Shown here: one piece after another, positions 59,265 through 64,000 of the stretch
Numbering within the stretch: the first letter of the stretch is position 1
Layout of the letters: each line of letters opens with the position of its first letter
Assembly: GCA_036925085.1 (NCBI GenBank)
Contig: JAUPFP010000006.1
Location: forward strand, 4,119,131 to 4,183,130
DNA length: 64,000 nucleotides
From: Brachycybe producta
Taxonomy: Eukaryota > Arthropoda > Diplopoda > Playtdesmida > Andrognathidae
Direction of reading: 5' to 3'
Notes under the pieces: generated by a model
Told to the model about the DNA's origin: nothing
Databases searched by the model: none
What the model saw: the letters and a program-made list of their open reading frames with translations, nothing else
Position numbers and translations under genes: made by a program

Positions 59265-59675
59265 GGGACGGCAAAATTCGTTTGTTGAATCGATTCGAAT
59301 ATGAATCGAATCGGATGTTTCGATTCCGATTAATAATCGGAAAATTAACCCATTCGATTTTTATAACATAAGGGTGGAACTGGGAAATAAAACTAATTTT
59401 TTTTTCTTTATATAAAATCATTAAAATGATGTCATGATTTTGCTAAAAATAGAATAATCAACGGATTGAAACTTGAAAAAATAACAAAACCAAATAACAA
59501 TAAAAAAGCAGAAAAAGAAAAACACTAATAAATGGGGAATTTTTTTTATTTATATTGTTTATTTATATGAAATAAATAAAATTGAATTGGCTTGATTTGA
59601 ATCGATTCACTCGATTAATCAAAAGGTGTCGAATCGATTCAATTAATCGAATTGGAATCTGGCATCATTATAGCA
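59265..59675. repeat. Repeat rich in GAATCGATTC motifs
   Basis: TTGAATCGATTCGAATATGA at one side and GTCGAATCGATTCAATTAAT at the other, with roughly inverted ends (GACGGCAAAATTCG / GGAATCTGGCATCA). Probably a decayed DNA transposon. Confidence 0.5.
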
Positions 59676-59832
59676 AACCCATAACATACTGAGGGGAAAA
59701 CCGATGTTAAACGTCTGCGTTACGGTATCCGCAACGGCATTCCTAATTCATTGCTACATCCGTGACATTGATTTAGAGGTGGAAGTCGGCGTCGTCGCCC
59801 ATGAATTTTGGTCGCCAAACGCCGCCGCCGAT

Positions 59833-60024
59833 ATAGGCATCTGTAGACAGCTTCAGAATTTCTTTGACCCCGCCTTTTTATAATCGTCATCAATTTTTAA
59901 TTGGTTTGTTACTGGGTCTGATATCACATGCCCCGTCCTTTTATTTCTAATTGGTTGATATTTGGTCTGACGCTCATAAAAGGGCTGAACCAAATAAATT
60001 CTGAAGCTGTCTACAGATGCCTGT
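59833..60024. mobile_element. Family G (MULE-like) MITE, complete, CATCTGTAG end type
   Basis: ATAGGCATCTGTAGACAGCT to AGCTGTCTACAGATGCCTGT, flanked by a perfect 9-bp duplication GCCGCCGAT (59824-59832 and 60025-60033). The core ATGAGCGTCA / CCAATTAGAAAT is shared with copies that have different ends. Confidence 0.94.
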
Positions 60025-60039
60025 GCCGCCGATTACAGG

Positions 60040-60175
60040 CCGTTGGCGATAGCTTCGGTCCATTTAGCCAATAAGAAAGGAGTATTTTATTGTTGCAGCA
60101 TATAAACCCCGCTCTTCAGAATTCTAAACAGAATACTAAAGCTGCTTTTCGCTTGCAGTGTTGCCAGATGTACAG
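60040..60175. mobile_element. Family H repeat, third fragment
   Basis: GGCGATAGCTTCGGTCCATT, GCAGCATATAAACCCCGCTC, GCTTTTCGCTTGCAGTGTTG. It lacks the family G insertion seen at 20822, so it shows the empty site. Confidence 0.72.
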
Positions 60176-60181
60176 TTTAAC

Positions 60182-60922
60182 TTAAGAGGCTACATCACTA
60201 AATTATTTCGAAAAATCTCCGCAAAGAGCGCTAGCATTGTTTTTCTATTGAGCCGATAGACCCGATGTTAAAGACTAAACGTTAATTTAAAAAAATACAC
60301 AGTCGCGGCAATATGTTTATTTTCATATTTAAAGTTGTCAAGTATTAAGTTTTCAAAGTGCAATGTGCACCTTAAATATATGCTGATTGAGTGATAGAAT
60401 GACAAAAAATTGATAAGTGCGGTTATATTTTTAAAAAGTATTTCAAAAATTTCTAACTCTTATGTTAAACTCCATTGAGTACGTCCAATAAGAAAAAAAC
60501 ATCGATTAAAATGCTCGTAAAAATAATTAACAAAAAAAACAGCACGTGCACCAATGTGTTGGATTCACTGTGGTTTACGTGTGGTTTTTTAAAATTATTT
60601 TTAGGTATTTTTACGAGCATTTTATTTTAATGGATGTTTTTTTTTTTCTTACGACCGCGTACTCAATAGAGTTTAACATAAGAGTTGGAAATTCGCGATT
60701 TTGAAATAGTTTTTAAAAATATAACCGCACTTACCAATTTTTTGTCATTCTATCACTCGATCAGCACATATTTAAGGTGCACATTGCACTTTGAAAACTT
60801 AATATTGGACAACTTTAAGTATAAAAAATACACATATTGCCGCGACTGTGTGTATTTTAAAAATTAACATTTTTTCGGTCTATGGGCTCAATAGAAAAAC
60901 GATACTAGCGCTCTTTGTGGAG
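60182..60922. repeat. Family A foldback element, right tip lost
   Basis: TTAAGAGGCTACATCACTAA to GCTAGCGCTCTTTGTGGAG, then family H-like sequence begins. Confidence 0.9.
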
Positions 60923-60931
60923 CCCTCTAGA

Positions 60932-61135
60932 CCCCCCCCCCCCTCTGTAACAAGCTTAATTTAACCTAACGTAACGCCACTTAATTACAGTTATATTATT
61001 AATGAATTATTATTATTTTAACCCTGGTATTCACAGCTTTTTTTTTAGCTAATGTTCATAGCTACTTTTATCGGAGAAAAATACTGCACTCCTATTGGCC
61101 AAAATCAACTTGACCAAAGCTATCGCCAACGACAG
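60932..61135. mobile_element. Family H repeat, fourth fragment
   Basis: Poly-C (60932-60943), AACAAGCTTAATTTAA, GGTATTCACAGC, ACTGCACTCCTATTGGCC, AGCTATCGCCAACGA; same order as 21340-21585. Confidence 0.7.
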
Positions 61136-61770
61136 CCCCAAACACATGGTGATACTGATCATATAATCGATACGACGGTACCCATATAAGCTTAATACGA
61201 TATGATGATTTTAATCATTTTTAAAACTATTTTTTTCATGCAAGTTCGTTGCGCTGTGCGGAGCGGCGCCGGATTTTCTAAGCACCATCGCTGCGCCGAT
61301 CACACCTTTTTTTTTACCGAGCCAATACCGAACCGATCACACAAAAAATAATTGGCATGCCGATCGATTTAACCGAGCCGATCATGCCGTGTTTCACTAC
61401 CGATTTTAGCTGCTTGCGTCGGCCAACAGAGAAGCTGTTCGCCCACAAGAACGTATGGGAAAAAAAAAGAGTTAAATTATAATTTTCGAGTTTACAAAGC
61501 AATGAATGGCAAGAAAACAATTTTCTTTTAAAGATGAATTAGTGATGAAATTGGTAATAAATTGATTGACCCTCCACCGCTGCCGTTTTATCGGGGAGCA
61601 GACCTAATTGTTGAGTGCGGAAATCGGTTAACATTTGTTTGCCGATCTGATTTTTGCCGATTAGCAGTAAATCGGCTCGGTACAGCCATACTTAATAGTA
61701 TTTGACGATATCTTTAAAAATATACTTCTTATATGGCTAATTGAAACTCATTCACAACACGTTTATGCAA
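61136..61770. other. Repeat-like region with CCGATC motifs
   Basis: Many copies of CCGATC / GATCGG (61290-61690) in an otherwise AT-rich region. Probably a decayed element; ends not defined. Confidence 0.4.
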
Positions 61771-62960
61771 ACAATGTGAAATTCGACCATTTTAAAAGTA
61801 ATGCGGCCCACAATGAATATTTTTGCGGCCCAGCAGCCCCTGTCAGATCCAGGATTACTGATATTCAGCTTGGATCAGTTATGAAAGTAAATCACTGCAA
61901 ACAAGCAGGGCTGTTTTTAGGGGCGTGCGAGGCGTGCAGCCGCACCGGGCGCCGTCTCTGGAGGGGCGCCAAAAAATGAAAAAATTAAATTTTTTTTTTG
62001 GAAATATTTGAAACTTTAATTTTTATAAATTCAATACCTGATGGAAGTAAATAGTAAAAGTCAGCTTGTATACAACAGTACGTCAAGATACTAGTGTTAT
62101 AAAAAAAAACGTGTTTATAAAAAAAAAACCGTTTTTTAAATCGTTTTTTTTTTAATTTTTCTTATTTTCCATTTCCCAACCCTACTAGTGTTGAAAATGA
62201 ACGTGTTTTTTTACTATTACAATTTTTTAAAGTTTTTATTTAAAAAAATGTTTTTCAGATTTCCTATCATATAGTGAAGGTAATTAAAATGACTTAATTC
62301 CTGAATCTGCATTTCACTGCTAATGTAAACTTTGTATTTTTCCCTATCGTACAACTGAAACAATCAGGAATCAGGAATCACCACCACCATACCTAAAGAA
62401 AGGCTTTTTTTTTGCATTCCCCCACCAGTTTTTTTTTTAAATGATTTTTTCAAAAAAACGAACACTTTAATTTACATTTCTAACTAAATCATTCAGTAAT
62501 CTCGTAGACACACGTACTTAAAACTAATCAATTTTATTTCTTTGTTGCGTTTTTCTTTTCCCGTCGTTTTTTTTTAATTTTTTCTTCACCATTTTTTTTT
62601 AAAAAAAAGATGAGTATTAATTTTCAGATGTATTTTTATAATAATTGTATATTTTCCATGACTTTGCAGTGATGATATTTTCTAATTGCTGTACTGTATT
62701 TCAAGTTTTTCTTTGAGGGGAAAACGGCCCTGCAAACAAGATTTCCACCAAAGTAGGAAGAGATATGCCAAGTGGTGTCACAGGAAGAAAAAACATTAAT
62801 TTTACCGATATCCTTGTTCTTTTTTTCTACGGTACTTTTCGAAATAAACCTACGTTTTTATAAAAAATGAAGTTTTTTTTTTTTTTTTTGCGGCCCACAT
62901 AAACTTAGACTTTGTTTATTTGGCCCGTGTTAGCCTTTACGTTTGACATGCTTAGCTAAT
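61771..62960. other. Probable decayed element with GCGGCCC ends
   Basis: GCGGCCCACAATGAATATTT at 61803 and GCGGCCCACATAAACTTAGA at 62890 bracket low-complexity A/T sequence. GGGGCGTGCGAGGCGTGCAG near 61920 looks like another hAT terminus. No coding region. Confidence 0.4.
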
Positions 62961-64000
62961 TACAGCATATTGGCCTTACTCTTTTAATTTAGAATAAGTC
63001 CGAGGAGGGGTGGTGGGGGAATTCGCCATTGGTTTTGGGGTTGGGCACCTCTGGACAGAATAATGAAGAGTTCGATAATCAGCTGTTCTTAAAATAAAGA
63101 TTAAAAAAAAACCCCGGGAACATACAAGCAAAGGTTTCAAGACTGAAGGGAAAACATTTTTAATGTAAACCGAGATCTGTATAAACTTACGAAATTAAAA
63201 GCATACACATTACACGTAACAATACGTTTATGACGTATAGAAGAGCGGTTAATTTTGAATAAGATTGTCAATATTAAAAGTTAAAACACATACCGAATTG
63301 TCAAGTGGTGTCGTGTTATCGTGAATTTCCGAGCGGTTTCCCTCCACTCTCAGATTTATAAAAAAAAATTATCGGCGTACAACCCGCTGTACGTTAAAAC
63401 ACACACACGGAAATCGTCATAAGAAATGGCTATTTTTACGGAAGAACTGAACAAATCATAACGGTTGAAGATGAAACTACTTCATTTCGCAAAATAAGTT
63501 CGTAAAAGACGATGAAATCCGAGTTAGAGCCGTCAATGGCAGAAACAATTCAGCAGACGATCACTCCGTACTAGAGCTTATGTACGTCGACGGTGGCGCA
63601 CTCTATACGCAAATGTCTAAATCTAAAAAAAACTTCATTTCTGCCCTTATTATTCATGGTTATTGGTGGGTAAGTTTCTGCCAAGATAAAAAGCTAAGAA
63701 GCAAGATAAATTTATAAAGGTAACGCAACTCCACGTTAGAAGAAGAAAAAACCCGCCAAAAGTGAGTTAGAGTTAAACATATGGCTTTTGAACCTAGAAG
63801 GAATGGGGACGGATTAAAAGAATGAACATTTGGGTACTATTCTAGCATTAGCCTCCTGGGAACCTCCGCGAGCATGCGCATTGCCGTCTCTATCCTTTTA
63901 CACAGAAAAGTGATCGCAGATTCGCGTTAGCAGAGCCATCTATTGATCGCCAATGTAAACTGTCAATGAGACGTTCACTATAGGAGACATAGGAAGTCGC
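62961..64000. other. Unassigned end of window
   Basis: No exon supported. GCATGCGCATTGCCGTCTCT with TTTTACACAGAAAAGTGAT (63872-63916) repeats a segment of SERCA intron 11 (39120-39165). Confidence 0.4.

Overview
The window is nuclear DNA from an intron-rich, AT-rich invertebrate animal. The evidence is multi-exon genes with GT-AG introns, a SERCA-type calcium pump with animal-style exon junctions, CR1/Jockey-like LINE fragments, and a very high load of small non-autonomous DNA transposons. I cannot fix the phylum. The phosphoenolpyruvate mutase gene points to a phosphonate-making lineage; molluscs are one group known to carry such an enzyme.

Two genes can be assembled completely, both on the minus strand. 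(1) A phosphoenolpyruvate phosphomutase (PEPM) gene at 14073-19423 has eight coding exons encoding 308 residues with all catalytic motifs. (2) A sarco/endoplasmic reticulum Ca2+-ATPase (SERCA/ATP2A) gene at 32965-57035 has 21 coding exons encoding 1020 residues. Its residue numbering matches the classical pump exactly (E309, D351, F487, K492, K515, N768, E771, D800, E908), and it ends in a long hydrophobic tail. A third minus-strand coding exon of an unrecognised gene lies at 7876-8414, and a possible tiny first exon lies at 27277-27300.

Most of the rest is repeats. Family A is a 700-790 bp near-palindromic foldback element with TTAA at its ends. It has about 20 whole or partial copies, close to 10 kb by my boundaries, many inside introns of the two genes. 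Smaller families include hAT-like MITEs with 8-bp target duplications (F, E and an 80-bp element), MULE-like MITEs with 9-bp duplications whose terminal inverted repeats differ between copies while the core is shared (G), and families B, C, D, H, J, K, L, M, P, Q, R. Family V is a foldback element carrying a conserved ATG plus splice donor. Element S is a long-inverted-repeat element with a decayed Cys/His-rich coding region. Five CR1/Jockey-like LINE fragments are also present.

Layout: 1-7.8 kb repeats; 7.8-9.3 kb unknown-gene exon and flank; 9.3-13.7 kb repeats; 14-19.4 kb PEPM; 19.7-23.9 kb dense nested MITEs and a LINE tail; 23.9-29 kb mostly single-copy-looking DNA with scattered elements; 29-32 kb two family A copies; 33-57 kb SERCA, with introns either about 70-85 bp or enlarged by insertions; 57-64 kb the SERCA upstream region, then repeats and unassigned sequence. 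No functional link between PEPM and SERCA is suggested. No rRNA, tRNA, CRISPR or bacterial-type operon features were seen.
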